Origin: Alphaproteobacteria bacterium
GTDB taxonomy: Bacteria; Pseudomonadota; Alphaproteobacteria; JACAEB01
Assembly (NCBI GenBank): GCA_013389075.1
Contig: JACAEB010000165.1
Location: 1 to 32,437, forward strand
Direction of reading: 5' to 3'
DNA length: 32,437 bases
Numbering within the stretch: position 1 is the first letter of the stretch; every line of letters starts with the position of its first letter. The notes beneath the pieces were generated by a model that was not told the origin of the DNA, searched no databases, and saw nothing but the letters and a program-made list of their open reading frames with translations. Below are positions 1 to 9,139 of this stretch, one piece after another. Position numbers and translations under genes: made by a program.

Positions 1-17
1 GCCGCGCACCGCGCGGC
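1..17 (-). terminator. GC-rich hairpin downstream of fliP
   Basis: Two perfect 7-bp arms, GCCGCGC and GCGCGGC, are separated by ACC, 39 bases past the fliP stop on the minus strand. I see no T-tract, and the next bases on that strand lie outside the window. It could end the fliOP transcript or be chance in GC-rich DNA. Confidence 0.4.
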
Positions 18-55
18 CCTTCCTGTCCTATGCGGGTGGCGGATCGCCCGGGCGC

Positions 56-826
56 TCAGGTCCCGAAGCTCTGCACGAGACTGCCTGCGCCGAGGAACCA
101 GCCGTCGACGAGCACGAAGAAGATGAGCTTGAAAGGCAGGGACACGATGATCGGCGGCAGCATCATCATCCCCATCGCCATCAGGACCGAGGCGACGACG
201 AGGTCGATGATGAGGAAGGGCAGGAAGAGCAGGAAGCCGATCTCGAAGGCGCGGCGCAGCTCCGAGATCATGAAGGCCGGCACGAGAACCTGAAGCGGCG
301 TGTCTTCGGCGCGGGCAGGCGGCTCGGTCTTCGACATGTCGAGGAAGAGGCCGAGATCCTTCTCGCGCACATGCTCCATCATGAAGGCATGGACGGGCGC
401 GGCCGTACGCTCGAAGGCCTGTTCATGGGTGATCTCGCCCGCCATCAGCGGCGACAGCCCGTCCGTATACGCCTTCTGGAAAACGGGGGCCATGATGAAG
501 GCGGTCAGGAACAGCGCAAGGCTGATCATCACGGAGTTGGGCGGGCTCTGCTGGACCCCGATCGCCATGCGCAGAAGCGACAGCACCACGACGATGCGGG
601 TGAATGAGGTGACCATCACAAGGATGGAGGGCGCGAGACTGATGACGGTGATGACCGCGACGAGCTGGATCAGCTGCGAGGTCAGCACTCCGCCTTCCGC
701 ACCCAGATCGATCGACAGCGATTGCGCGGCGCCCGGCGTGGGCAGGACGAGCGCGCCGATGAAGAGGAGCGCGCAGGTGATGTGGCGGCAAAGGCGCACC
801 GCGATGGCGCGGTCAGGCCTGGCCAT
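56..826 (-). CDS. fliP: Flagellar type III export gate protein FliP
   Basis: FliP is an inner-membrane core subunit of the flagellar export gate, assembling with FliQ and FliR at the centre of the basal body. The 256-aa product has a cleavable-looking signal peptide (hydrophobic CALLFIGALVLP, then a PGAAQ cleavage-type site). The family core follows: a central helix with SFTRIVVVLSLLRMAIG, then a C-terminal pair of segments containing AFMISELRRAFEIGFLLFLP. Length is normal for FliP. The ORF track extends to 961, but the ATG at 826 gives the signal peptide directly and overlaps the end of fliO by 14 bases, as expected for translational coupling. fliQ and fliR lie in the divergent operon. Identification is firm; the exact start is likely. 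Confidence 0.95.
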   Translation of the reverse strand: MARPDRAIAVRLCRHITCALLFIGALVLPTPGAAQSLSIDLGAEGGVLTSQLIQLVAVITVISLAPSILVMVTSFTRIVVVLSLLRMAIGVQQSPPNSVMISLALFLTAFIMAPVFQKAYTDGLSPLMAGEITHEQAFERTAAPVHAFMMEHVREKDLGLFLDMSKTEPPARAEDTPLQVLVPAFMISELRRAFEIGFLLFLPFLIIDLVVASVLMAMGMMMLPPIIVSLPFKLIFFVLVDGWFLGAGSLVQSFGT

Positions 827-1160
827 AGGCCGCTCCCCGCGCGGTGCCGGGTCCGAAGGCGCCGTAGACGGTGACGCCCGCATAATGCTCCTCGGCGAGT
901 GTCTCCTCGACGCTCTCGAGAATGATTTCGCCGGTCGGGCCGAGGAGAATGAGGTGCTCACGATCGTCGCGGCGCACGAGGATCAGCCGGCGGCGATTGT
1001 CGAGGGTCAGCGTCTCGACGAGGCCGAGGCGCCGTGTGGAGGCGGACCCGATGGCGCCGGCGAGACCGAAGCGGCGGGCGAGGAGGGCACAGGCCGCGAT
1101 CAGTCCCAGCACGACGGCGAGCGCGCCGAAAAAGCGGAACAGGTCCACAAGATCCATCAT
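813..1160 (-). CDS. fliO: Flagellar export protein FliO
   Basis: FliO is a small bitopic membrane protein that helps assemble the FliP ring. The 115-aa product has one N-terminal membrane segment (LFRFFGALAVVLGLIAACALLA). A short cytoplasmic domain follows, with the family pattern RRLGLVETLTLDNRRRLILVRRDDREHLILLG. The ATG at 1160 is chosen over the track start at 1268 because AAGGA lies five bases upstream and the membrane segment then begins near the N-terminus; a second ATG follows immediately. It overlaps fliP and is divergent from flgB. FliO is poorly conserved, so the call rests on the membrane segment, the domain pattern and its place before fliP. Confidence 0.88.
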   Translation of the reverse strand: MMDLVDLFRFFGALAVVLGLIAACALLARRFGLAGAIGSASTRRLGLVETLTLDNRRRLILVRRDDREHLILLGPTGEIILESVEETLAEEHYAGVTVYGAFGPGTARGAAYGQA

Positions 1161-1215
1161 CCCGATCCTTCTAATCGTCGGGCAAAAACAGTCTGTGCCC
1201 GTCATGATGGCGATC

Positions 1216-1223
1216 ATGGTTAA
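1216..1223 (-). promoter_or_regulatory. CtrA-like half-site upstream of fliOP
   Basis: The minus strand reads TTAACCAT about 55 bases before the fliO start, matching the half-site bound by CtrA in Caulobacter relatives. A second TTAA lies ten bases further upstream, which is not the canonical seven-base spacing. The rest of the 250-base divergent region (1161-1410) contains further TTAA cores at 1286 and 1330. I see no convincing sigma-54 or sigma-28 promoter there. Confidence 0.35.
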
Positions 1224-1410
1224 GGGAACAGGCTTAAGCCGAAGTAAAGAGGCGAGGTCTGCCTGCACTCCTGCAGAGATCAGGGTTAACCCCTCCCAAC
1301 AGTCCCTTACCGGGGGGATTCAAAGTTTCTTAAATGCCGAGGCCTATCGTTCGGCTTTGAACAGGGATTGTCCCGTGTGACATGTCCGGCGGCGAGGCGC
1401 GGCAGGCCCC

Positions 1411-1848
1411 ATGGATCTACGTCAGATACCGCTCTTCTCCCTGATCCGGGAGAAAATGTCCTGGCTGTCGGCACGGCAGACCGTCCTGTCACAGAACATC
1501 GCCAATGCCGACACGCCGGGCTTTGACGCGCAGGACCTGACGCGGCCCGATTTCGGCCGCCTCGTCGCCCGCTCGATGGCCGAAGCGGCTCCGGTCTCGC
1601 GCCCGGGCGGGCAGGCGCTGGTCTCGAACCCCCAGCACATCGCCTTCTCGACCGCGACCGCGGCCGGATCGGCCAGGGGCTTCAAGGAAGAGGATGCACC
1701 GGGCTGGCAGGTGAGCCCCAGCGGCAACTCCGTGGTGCTCGAAGAGCAGATGATGAAAGTGGCGGAAACGGTTTCCGAATATGAAGTGGCCACCGCGCTC
1801 TATTCGAAGGGCATTGGCCTCATCAAGACCGCGATCGGCAAGGTTTAG
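1411..1848 (+). CDS. flgB: Flagellar basal-body proximal rod protein FlgB
   Basis: FlgB is a proximal rod subunit, exported through the flagellar gate and assembled in the periplasm above the MS ring. The 145-aa product shows the N-terminal rod/hook motif, LSQNIANADTPGF, around residues 27-39, and the C-terminal helix typical of axial proteins (EQMMKVAETVSEYEVATALYS). Length is normal. It opens the rightward operon flgB-flgC-fliE-fliQ-fliR-flhB, with flgC starting nine bases after its TAG stop. The Shine-Dalgarno match is weak (AGG a few bases before the ATG), but the start gives the expected N-terminus. Confidence 0.96.
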   Translation: MDLRQIPLFSLIREKMSWLSARQTVLSQNIANADTPGFDAQDLTRPDFGRLVARSMAEAAPVSRPGGQALVSNPQHIAFSTATAAGSARGFKEEDAPGWQVSPSGNSVVLEEQMMKVAETVSEYEVATALYSKGIGLIKTAIGKV

Positions 1849-1857
1849 GAGTTTCAC

Positions 1858-2271
1858 ATGCTCGACCTCATCAAGCCCATGCTCGTCGCCGCCTCCGGCA
1901 TGCGCGCCCAGTCCGAGCGGATGAAGGTCATCTCGGAGAACATCGCCAACGCGAATTCGACCCCCGAGACGCCCGAGGGCGACCCCTATCGCCGTCAGAT
2001 CCCGACCTTTCGCGCCCAGCTCGACCGCGAACTGGGCGTCAAGCTCGTCTCGATGCCGAAGACGGTGGCGGACGACAAGGATTTCGGCATGCGCTACGAC
2101 CCCTCTCATCCGGCCGCGGATGAAAAGGGCTACGTGAAGCTGCCCAACGTGAACACGCTGATCGAGTCCATGGACATGCGCGAGGCGCAGAAGAGCTACG
2201 AGGCCAATCTCAATGTCATCGATTCCATGCGCCGCATGATGAGCCGGACGATCGAGCTCCTGCGGGCCTGA
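1858..2271 (+). CDS. flgC: Flagellar basal-body rod protein FlgC
   Basis: FlgC is a second proximal rod subunit that stacks with FlgB and FlgF. The 137-aa product begins close to the axial-protein motif (ASGMRAQSERMKVISENIAN) and ends with the matching helix (MREAQKSYEANLNVIDSMRRMM). Together these helices form the D0 coiled coil used for export and polymerisation. Length is normal. An AGGAG Shine-Dalgarno lies in the gap after flgB. It sits between flgB and fliE, the usual order across flagellated proteobacteria. Confidence 0.97.
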   Translation: MLDLIKPMLVAASGMRAQSERMKVISENIANANSTPETPEGDPYRRQIPTFRAQLDRELGVKLVSMPKTVADDKDFGMRYDPSHPAADEKGYVKLPNVNTLIESMDMREAQKSYEANLNVIDSMRRMMSRTIELLRA

Positions 2272-2287
2272 GGAAGGGTAGGACACC

Positions 2288-2611
2288 ATGACGATCGCAC
2301 CCTCACTCGCAGCCACGGCCTATGAGGTGGCGAGGGCACGCGCCGCGGGCGGCCCGGCCGAGATCGCCGGCGCGGGTCTTGCGGGCGGGGAGGGAAGCTC
2401 GTTCGGCGCCCTCCTCAAGGGAGTCGTGAACGATGCCGTCGCCACGGGCGGGGCGGCCGAACAGGCGTCGATGAACGCCGTGGCGGGCGAGGGAAGCCTC
2501 GTCGATGCCGTGTCGGCCATCGCCGCCGCGGAGGTCACGCTGCAGACGGTCGTCGCCGTGCGCGACAGGGTCGTGGGTGCCTATCAGGAAATCATGCGGA
2601 TGCCCATCTGA
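2288..2611 (+). CDS. fliE: Flagellar hook-basal body complex protein FliE
   Basis: FliE is the adaptor joining the MS ring to the proximal rod and is an early export substrate. The 107-aa product has a low-complexity, alanine/glycine-rich N-terminal half. The C-terminal half is the conserved FliE helix, with SAIAAAEVTLQTVVAVRDRVVGAYQEIMRMPI running to the end. A SFGALLKGVV segment matches the family's middle motif. It lies 16 bases after flgC, preceded by an AGGAAGG-type Shine-Dalgarno. Family, length and position agree. Confidence 0.95.
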   Translation: MTIAPSLAATAYEVARARAAGGPAEIAGAGLAGGEGSSFGALLKGVVNDAVATGGAAEQASMNAVAGEGSLVDAVSAIAAAEVTLQTVVAVRDRVVGAYQEIMRMPI

Positions 2612-2662
2612 GCATCGGCAGGTGACGGGGATCAGAAGATCCTCCTTATGCGGAGAAGTCGC

Positions 2663-2926
2663 ATGACGTCCCCCGAGATTCTCGATCTCGCGCGCAGCGG
2701 GATCATCGTCCTTCTGAAGACGGCAGGGCCCATCATGCTGGTCGCGCTGGCGGTGGGCCTCACCGTCGCGCTCTTCCAGGCCCTGACCCAGATCCAGGAG
2801 ATGACGCTGGTCTTCATCCCGAAGATCTTCGCCGTGCTCATCGGCCTTCTCCTGCTCCTGCCCTTCATGGGCGCCGTGATGAGCGGCTTCATGACCGACA
2901 TCATGTCGCTGATCGTGTCGGGCTGA
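2663..2926 (+). CDS. fliQ: Flagellar type III export gate protein FliQ
   Basis: FliQ is a small two-helix membrane subunit that packs around FliP and FliR in the export gate. The 87-aa product has two hydrophobic segments, around residues 15-40 (IIVLLKTAGPIMLVALAVGL) and 50-75, separated by the conserved FQALTQIQEMTLVFIPK stretch. The ATG at 2663 is preferred over the track start at 2648: CGGAGAAG precedes it at good spacing, and the family length of about 88 aa is then matched. fliR starts four bases after its stop. Confidence 0.96.
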   Translation: MTSPEILDLARSGIIVLLKTAGPIMLVALAVGLTVALFQALTQIQEMTLVFIPKIFAVLIGLLLLLPFMGAVMSGFMTDIMSLIVSG

Positions 2927-2930
2927 GGCC

Positions 2931-3704
2931 ATGGGCGCGCTCGCGGGGAAGGTCTACGTGGTCGAGGAGGTCTTCGCCTTCCTCATCGTCTTCGCGCGCG
3001 TCGGCTCCATCTTCATGCTCATGCCGGGCATTTCCGAGATGGCCGTATCGCCGCGCATTCGCCTGACGCTCGCCCTTCTCGTCGCGGGGCTCCTGACGCC
3101 GCTCGTGAGCGCGGGCCTTCCCCCCGTGCCCGCCGGCCTGCCCGCGCTGCTCTTCGTCCTGGGGCGGGAGATCCTGATCGGCATCGTTCTCGGGACGCTG
3201 ATCCGGCTCTTCGTCAGCGCACTGCAGATCGCGGGTACCGCCATCGCCATGCAGACGGGCCTTGGCTTCGTGCAGTCCGTCGATCCGACGCAAGGCACGC
3301 AAGGGGCGCTCGTCGCGACCTTTCTCACCATTCTCGGGACGACGCTCGTCCTTGCCACCGATCTTCATCTGATGATGATCGCCGCGGTCCATGACAGCTA
3401 CAGCCTGTTTCCCGCCGGCGCCGACCTGCCGCTCGACGATGTGGTTGCTCTCGCGCAGCGCATGGTGTCGGGCGCCTATGCGCTCGGCATGGCCATCGCC
3501 GCGCCGTTCCTCATCTTCGGTCTCCTCTTCTATTTCGCGATGGGAATCCTCTCGCGGCTCATGCCGCAGCTGCATGTGTTCTTCCTGGCCATGCCGCTCA
3601 ACATCCTCCTGTCCTTCGCGATCCTGTCCATTCTCATCGGCACGCTGATGGTCATGTATCTCGACGCGTTCGAGGCCCATCTCGCCCGCTTTCTCGCGGG
3701 GTAG
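2931..3704 (+). CDS. fliR: Flagellar type III export gate protein FliR
   Basis: FliR is the gate subunit structurally equivalent to a FliP-FliQ fusion, in the inner membrane at the base of the export channel. The 257-aa product is polytopic. Family stretches include VFARVGSIFMLMPG near the N-terminus, AMQTGLGFVQSVDPTQGTQ near residue 110, and LPQLHVFF-like MPQLHVFFLAMPLNILLSF near residue 215. A GAGG Shine-Dalgarno sits just before the ATG. Its TAG stop lies three bases before flhB, so the two are almost certainly co-translated. Confidence 0.96.
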   Translation: MGALAGKVYVVEEVFAFLIVFARVGSIFMLMPGISEMAVSPRIRLTLALLVAGLLTPLVSAGLPPVPAGLPALLFVLGREILIGIVLGTLIRLFVSALQIAGTAIAMQTGLGFVQSVDPTQGTQGALVATFLTILGTTLVLATDLHLMMIAAVHDSYSLFPAGADLPLDDVVALAQRMVSGAYALGMAIAAPFLIFGLLFYFAMGILSRLMPQLHVFFLAMPLNILLSFAILSILIGTLMVMYLDAFEAHLARFLAG

Positions 3705-3707
3705 GCC

Positions 3708-4790
3708 ATGGCGGAGGGTGGCGACGACGCCGAAAAGACGGAAGACCCGACATCGAAGCGGCTGAGCGATGCCCGCTCCAAGGGCGATATCGCGAAGAGT
3801 GCCGAGCTGTCGGGCTGGTTCGTGCTGCTCGCGGCGACCTTGCTCCTCGTCTGGGCGAGCGGCCCGCTCGGCTCGGAGATCGCCCGGCTCTGCCGCGACT
3901 TTCTCGCGCGCGCCCATGAGATGCCCGTCGAGGGATCCGCCCTGCGGGGCCTTTATGCCGGGCTTATGAAGGACCTCCTGCTGGCGCTCGCTTTGCCCTT
4001 CGCGGTGCTCGTGGCCGCGGGCGTTCTCGGCAACCTCGTGCAGCAGCCCCCCATGCTGACGGGCGAGAAGATCAAGCCCAAGCTCGAGAAGATCTCCCCG
4101 CTCGCGGGGCTCAAGCGGCTCTTCGGTCTTCAGGCGGTCATCAACCTCGTCAAGGGCATCGCCAAGCTCCTGATCGTCGGGGCCATGACGATCTTCGTCC
4201 TCTGGCCAGAGCGGCACATGCTCTACATCGCGCCACATCTAGCGCCCGGAGCCCTCCTCGATCTCGCGCGCAAGGAGGCCTTCCAGCTTCTCGTCGGCGT
4301 GCTGGTCGTGGTTTCCGTCGTTGTGCTGATCGATATCGTCTATCAGCGCCATTCGCACTGGCAGAAGATGCGCATGTCGCGCCGCGAGGTGAAGGACGAG
4401 CACCGCCAGGCCGAGGGCGATCCGCACGTCAAGGCGCGGCTGCGTCAGATCCGGGCCGAACGCTCGCGCCAGCGCATGATGCAGGCGGTCCCCGAGGCAA
4501 CGGTCGTCATCGCCAACCCGACCCACTATGCCGTCGCGCTCAAATACGAGCAGGGCAAGATGAACGCGCCCGTCTGCGTCGCCAAGGGCGTCGACGCGCT
4601 CGCCCTGCGCATCCGTGCCCTAGCCGAGGAGCACAAGGTGCCGGTCATCGAGAACCCGCCGCTCGCCCGCGCGCTGCACGCGTCCGTCGAGCTCGACCGG
4701 GAGGTGCCGCCCGAGCATTACCGCGCCGTGGCCCAGGTGATCGGCTACGTCATGCGCGTGCGGGCGAAGTCCGGCAAGCGGGCGCGGTAG
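3708..4790 (+). CDS. flhB: Flagellar export switch protein FlhB
   Basis: FlhB is the membrane protein whose cytoplasmic domain switches export specificity from rod/hook to filament substrates after self-cleavage. The 360-aa product starts with the family signature (EKTEDPTSKRLSDARSKGDI) and has four hydrophobic segments between about residues 35 and 215. The cytoplasmic domain contains the autocleavage site NPTH at residues 270-273. The residues around the site (VIANPTHYAVALKYE) are intact, so cleavage should be normal. It ends the flagellar operon here and stops at TAG. Confidence 0.97.
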   Translation: MAEGGDDAEKTEDPTSKRLSDARSKGDIAKSAELSGWFVLLAATLLLVWASGPLGSEIARLCRDFLARAHEMPVEGSALRGLYAGLMKDLLLALALPFAVLVAAGVLGNLVQQPPMLTGEKIKPKLEKISPLAGLKRLFGLQAVINLVKGIAKLLIVGAMTIFVLWPERHMLYIAPHLAPGALLDLARKEAFQLLVGVLVVVSVVVLIDIVYQRHSHWQKMRMSRREVKDEHRQAEGDPHVKARLRQIRAERSRQRMMQAVPEATVVIANPTHYAVALKYEQGKMNAPVCVAKGVDALALRIRALAEEHKVPVIENPPLARALHASVELDREVPPEHYRAVAQVIGYVMRVRAKSGKRAR

Positions 4791-4807
4791 GCATGGGGAT
4801 CTCGCCT

Positions 4808-4829
4808 TGCGAGGCTCCGGCTCCTCGCA
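4808..4829 (+). terminator. Hairpin after the flagellar operon
   Basis: TGCGAGG and CCTCGCA form a perfect 7-bp stem with an 8-base loop, beginning 18 bases after the flhB stop. There is no T-tract. Position favours an operon-end structure. It also argues that the following gene starts at 4895 rather than at the track start of 4793. Confidence 0.45.
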
Positions 4830-4894
4830 GGGGGCGGGGCCGGCGCGCCGTTTCGGAAGACGCAGGATGCACCATCAGCCAGAAAGGCTTTCCC

Positions 4895-5356
4895 ATGACT
4901 TGCCGTCAGCTCGTCGCAGCGGTCGCGCTCGCCCTCATCTCCGCCATGGTCACGCTCGTGCCCTCCGGACCGGCAGCGGCCGACCCGGTCTCGGCTCAGC
5001 TGCGCGCCTCGCGCCTCGGGGCGCTCGATCCCGAAGCCCTCGGGGCCTTCTACGAGACGGCCTTCGCGTTCACGACCGTGCGCCGGATCGAGGGGAAGGG
5101 CTGGCTCGAGCTGATCATGCGCGCCAAGGATGCGCCCCTTGAGGCCGCGTCTCTGGTGATCATCACGCGCTCACCCGACCTTCAGATGGGAACGCTGCCC
5201 TACCTCATCCTGGGCGTGCCGAGCCTCGAGGACGGGATCGCGGCGGCCGTGGCGGCCGGCGGCAGCCTGCATCAGCCCCCGCGCGGCGAGGCCACGCGCT
5301 ATGCCATGATCTTCGACCCCGATGGCAATCAGGTCGAGCTCATCGAGATGAAGTAG
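4895..5356 (+). CDS. Predicted exported VOC (glyoxalase-fold) protein
   Basis: This 153-aa protein has a signal peptide (LVAAVALALISAMVTLV, then GPAAAD with likely cleavage near residue 29) followed by one vicinal-oxygen-chelate domain. The domain pattern is visible as LGALDPEALGAFYETAFAF, a middle strand SLVIITRSP, and a C-terminal FDPDGNQVELIEMK. The last stretch is the classic site of the metal-binding glutamate. VOC proteins include glyoxalases, dioxygenases and resistance proteins, and the sequence does not say which reaction applies. The start at 4895 is chosen because it begins the signal peptide and follows AGAAAGG; the longer frame would cross the upstream hairpin. It stands alone between flhB and cckA. 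Specific function is unknown. Confidence 0.8.
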   Translation: MTCRQLVAAVALALISAMVTLVPSGPAAADPVSAQLRASRLGALDPEALGAFYETAFAFTTVRRIEGKGWLELIMRAKDAPLEAASLVIITRSPDLQMGTLPYLILGVPSLEDGIAAAVAAGGSLHQPPRGEATRYAMIFDPDGNQVELIEMK

Positions 5357-5493
5357 GCGCGCCGGTCCCAGGGGGCCTATTTCTGTCCCTGCGGACGATG
5401 GAATCGCGCTAGGAGTCTCGGCCCGAGGCGTGGCGTGCACCTGGCCGCGCCGCGCGTGTGTGAGGTGCCGGCTCAGGCTTTGGACAGGTGACG

Positions 5494-7737
5494 ATGAGCG
5501 TCGAGACAGCGCTCGACGATATTCCGCACCGGGACAGGAGGTCGGGCGCGCGCCATGCCCGTTCCTCCGCCGGCCTCGCGGACCGGTTTCAGCCGGCGGT
5601 TCCCCACGGATCGCTGGCCCGAGCCCTCGTGCTCAGTGTGGGCGGCTTCGCGATTGCCGGCGCGGTGGCGGCCGCATTCTGGCTGGCGACGGAGCAGTCC
5701 ATCCTGTTCTTCGGCGGCCTTGCCGTCCTCTTCGTCTTCGTGATGGTCTGGATCACCCTCGACATGGGCTCGAGCGGGGAAGACCGCCGGCTCGCCGCCC
5801 TGGGCCTGTCCGCCCTCGATGCCCTGCCCGAGCCCCTTCTCATCACCTCCCGCAGCGGCCGCATCCTCTATGCCAATCCGGCCGCGCGCGCGGCCTTCCA
5901 CTGGAGCGGCGTCCTGCCGCGCGGGGTCGACAGCCTGTTCGAACCGGAAGGGCCGTCGGGGGCGGCGCTCTACCGGCTGCTGCAGGCGGCCCGCGCGGCC
6001 GTGGAGGCCCATGAAGGGCTGAAGCTCCGCGCCGCGCCGGACGCTCAGGTGGGCGTCAGCATCTGGCCGAGCGGGACGGGCGGAGGCCATCTCCTCTGGC
6101 GGATCCTCGCTTTCGATCCGGCGGCGGAGGAATCGGCCGGCCAGGTGCTGCAGGGACCAGAGATCCTCGAGCCTTCCGCGCCTCCCGCCCTCGCCCATGC
6201 CCCCCCGCGCCGCGCCTCGGCGCTTCTGCCGCAAAGCGAGGCGCTCGCTGCCACGACCTTCGATGCGGCGCCCGTCGGCATGGTCCGCGTCGGCGCCGAT
6301 GGCGGCATCCGCGCCGTCAACCGCGCCTTCCTCGAGCTCGCCGACCTGCGCGAGCCGGGGCTCGCGATCGGTCGGTCGCTGCTCGACATGTTCGGGCAGA
6401 AGGATCGCGCGGGCGTTGCCGCCCTGATCGCCGAATTCCGCGACGGGCGGCAGACGGGCCCGGTGGAAGCCGCCTTCGCCGGCAATCAGCGCGTCGCCGA
6501 GCTGCACCCGCTGCGCGTCGCCGCGCTGGATCCGGACGGGGGGGGCGAGACGCTGATCTACGCGCTCGACGTGACCGACCGCAAGCAGTTGCGCCAGGCG
6601 GACAAGATGCAGGCCATCGGGCAGCTGGCGGGCGGGGTGGCACACGACTTCAACAATCTGCTGACCGCCATCATCGGCTTCTGCGACCTCCTGCTGCTGC
6701 GTCACGGCGTCGGCGATTCGTCCTTCAACGACATCAACCAGATCCGGCAGAACGCCACACGCGCCGCCAATCTGACCAGCCAGCTCCTCGCTTTCTCGCG
6801 CCAGCAATCGCTGGTGCCGAGGGTGATCGACCTCAAGGAGGTGGTCACCGATCTCAGCCAGCTCCTGCGGCGCCTTCTGGGAGAGCGCATCCAGCTCACG
6901 GTTCAGCACCAGCGCGATCTCTGGCTCGTGAAGGTCGACAAGGTGCAGCTCGAACAGGTGATCATGAACCTCGCCGTCAATGCGCGGGATGCGATGCCGG
7001 GCGGGGGATCGCTGACAATCCGGACCGAGAATGTCGATTCCCTCGCGGCTGCCGGGCTCGGCCACCCCATCATGCCGGCGGCCGACTATGTGATGATCTC
7101 CGTCACCGATACGGGGATCGGGATCGCGCCGGAGGATCTCGACAAGATCTTCGAGCCGTTCTTCACCACCAAGCCCGTGGGGCAGGGAACCGGGCTCGGT
7201 CTTTCCACCGTGTACGGAATCATCAAGCAGACCGACGGCTTCATCTTCCCCGAGAGCGAGCCCGGCAAGGGGACGACCTTCCGCATCTACCTGCCGCGCC
7301 ACCGGGCCGAGGAGAGCGCGGCGGTGCAGCCGGCCGAGAGCGTGCGCGTTCAGCCCGATCTCACGGGCCAGGAGACGATCCTGCTCGTCGAGGACGAGGA
7401 CGCGGTGCGGACCTTCGCGGCCCGGGCGCTCGAGAGCCGGGGCTACAGGGTCCTGTCGGCCGAAGGCGGGGAGGCGGCGCTTGCCCTCCTCGAGGAGGCC
7501 GGAGGTCCCGTGGACCTCGTCATCTCGGACGTGATGATGCCGGGCATGGACGGGCCGTCGCTGGTCGCCGCCTTGCGGGAGCGTCATCCGGAGGTGCGGG
7601 TCGTCTTCATCTCGGGCTATGCAGAAGGCGCATTCCGTGACCAGCTTGTCGAGCGCGGCGACTTCGAATTTCTGCCCAAGCCGTTCACGCTGAAGCAGCT
7701 TGCCGCGAAGGTGAAGGATGTGCTGAATGCCACATGA
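5494..7737 (+). CDS. cckA: Hybrid sensor histidine kinase/phosphatase CckA
   Basis: CckA is the membrane hybrid kinase that phosphorylates, through ChpT, the cell-cycle and motility regulator CtrA and the regulator CpdR. The product is about 747 aa. It has two membrane segments near residues 43-65 and 70-90, then two PAS-like regions at roughly 105-215 and 250-360. The H-box [17 protein letters not shown] carries the phospho-acceptor His384. The ATP-binding domain shows [20 protein letters not shown] and [12 protein letters not shown]. The C-terminal receiver has the phospho-acceptor Asp679 in [14 protein letters not shown]. The ATG at 5494 follows GGACAGG by five bases; a GTG two codons earlier is also possible. 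Both phosphorelay sites are intact. It lies next to flagellar genes and upstream of recA. Confidence 0.95.
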   Translation: MSVETALDDIPHRDRRSGARHARSSAGLADRFQPAVPHGSLARALVLSVGGFAIAGAVAAAFWLATEQSILFFGGLAVLFVFVMVWITLDMGSSGEDRRLAALGLSALDALPEPLLITSRSGRILYANPAARAAFHWSGVLPRGVDSLFEPEGPSGAALYRLLQAARAAVEAHEGLKLRAAPDAQVGVSIWPSGTGGGHLLWRILAFDPAAEESAGQVLQGPEILEPSAPPALAHAPPRRASALLPQSEALAATTFDAAPVGMVRVGADGGIRAVNRAFLELADLREPGLAIGRSLLDMFGQKDRAGVAALIAEFRDGRQTGPVEAAFAGNQRVAELHPLRVAALDPDGGGETLIYALDVTDRKQLRQADKMQAIGQLAGGVAHDFNNLLTAIIGFCDLLLLRHGVGDSSFNDINQIRQNATRAANLTSQLLAFSRQQSLVPRVIDLKEVVTDLSQLLRRLLGERIQLTVQHQRDLWLVKVDKVQLEQVIMNLAVNARDAMPGGGSLTIRTENVDSLAAAGLGHPIMPAADYVMISVTDTGIGIAPEDLDKIFEPFFTTKPVGQGTGLGLSTVYGIIKQTDGFIFPESEPGKGTTFRIYLPRHRAEESAAVQPAESVRVQPDLTGQETILLVEDEDAVRTFAARALESRGYRVLSAEGGEAALALLEEAGGPVDLVISDVMMPGMDGPSLVAALRERHPEVRVVFISGYAEGAFRDQLVERGDFEFLPKPFTLKQLAAKVKDVLNAT

Positions 7738-7779
7738 TCCATCGGTGCGCGGGGGCCGCCCTCCCGCCGATGGACCCGC

Positions 7780-7807
7780 TTGCAAACCAGAACAAAACGA
7801 GTACAGT
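7780..7807 (+). promoter_or_regulatory. recA promoter with a LexA-like box
   Basis: TTGCAA (7780-7785) and TACAGT (7802-7807) are spaced 16 bases apart, about 55 bases before the recA ATG. Between and overlapping them lies GAAC-N7-GTAC (7790-7804). This is one base from the alphaproteobacterial SOS box GAAC-N7-GAAC, the reverse complement of GTTC-N7-GTTC. Placement over the promoter fits LexA repression, but the second half is imperfect. Confidence 0.55.
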
Positions 7808-7862
7808 GCAGTCTCCTGTTGCGGGCCCAAGCCGCCGGCGATCACTCTCACGGAGCTGCATC

Positions 7863-8954
<1,092 letters not shown>

Positions 8955-9032
8955 CGCTCGCGATCTCCCGTGCGGGGCCGGGTTGCTTTGCGCCGCGCAC
9001 GGCGCCAAATATCTCCGTCACGAAGCGCCGGT

Positions 9033-9059
9033 GCCGGCCGTCCCCCTCGGGCGGCCGGT
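9033..9059 (+). terminator. Hairpin between recA and alaS
   Basis: CCGGCCG (9034-9040) pairs with CGGCCGG (9052-9058), with further CC/GG pairing inside and a G-T pair outside. It lies about 80 bases after the recA stop and 80 before alaS. It lacks a T-tract, so it may be a recA terminator or part of an alaS leader. Confidence 0.35.
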
Positions 9060-9139
9060 CCCGTGCGTCGGGCCGTTGCTTCGCATGCCAGGTCGGCGAG
9101 CGTCGGGTCCCGCTCACAGTCCGGAGGAAGGTCCGCCCC

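Noticed and set aside
300-1223. 307-aa plus-strand ORF opposite fliP and fliO
   Set aside because: It has no recognisable domain and overlaps genuine flagellar genes on the other strand.
5473-7851. 792-aa minus-strand ORF opposite cckA
   Set aside because: cckA has clear kinase, ATPase and receiver motifs; the opposite frame has none.
8955-9139. T-box or other alaS riboswitch
   Set aside because: No T-box sequence or tRNA-specifier structure is visible; there is only one GC-rich hairpin.
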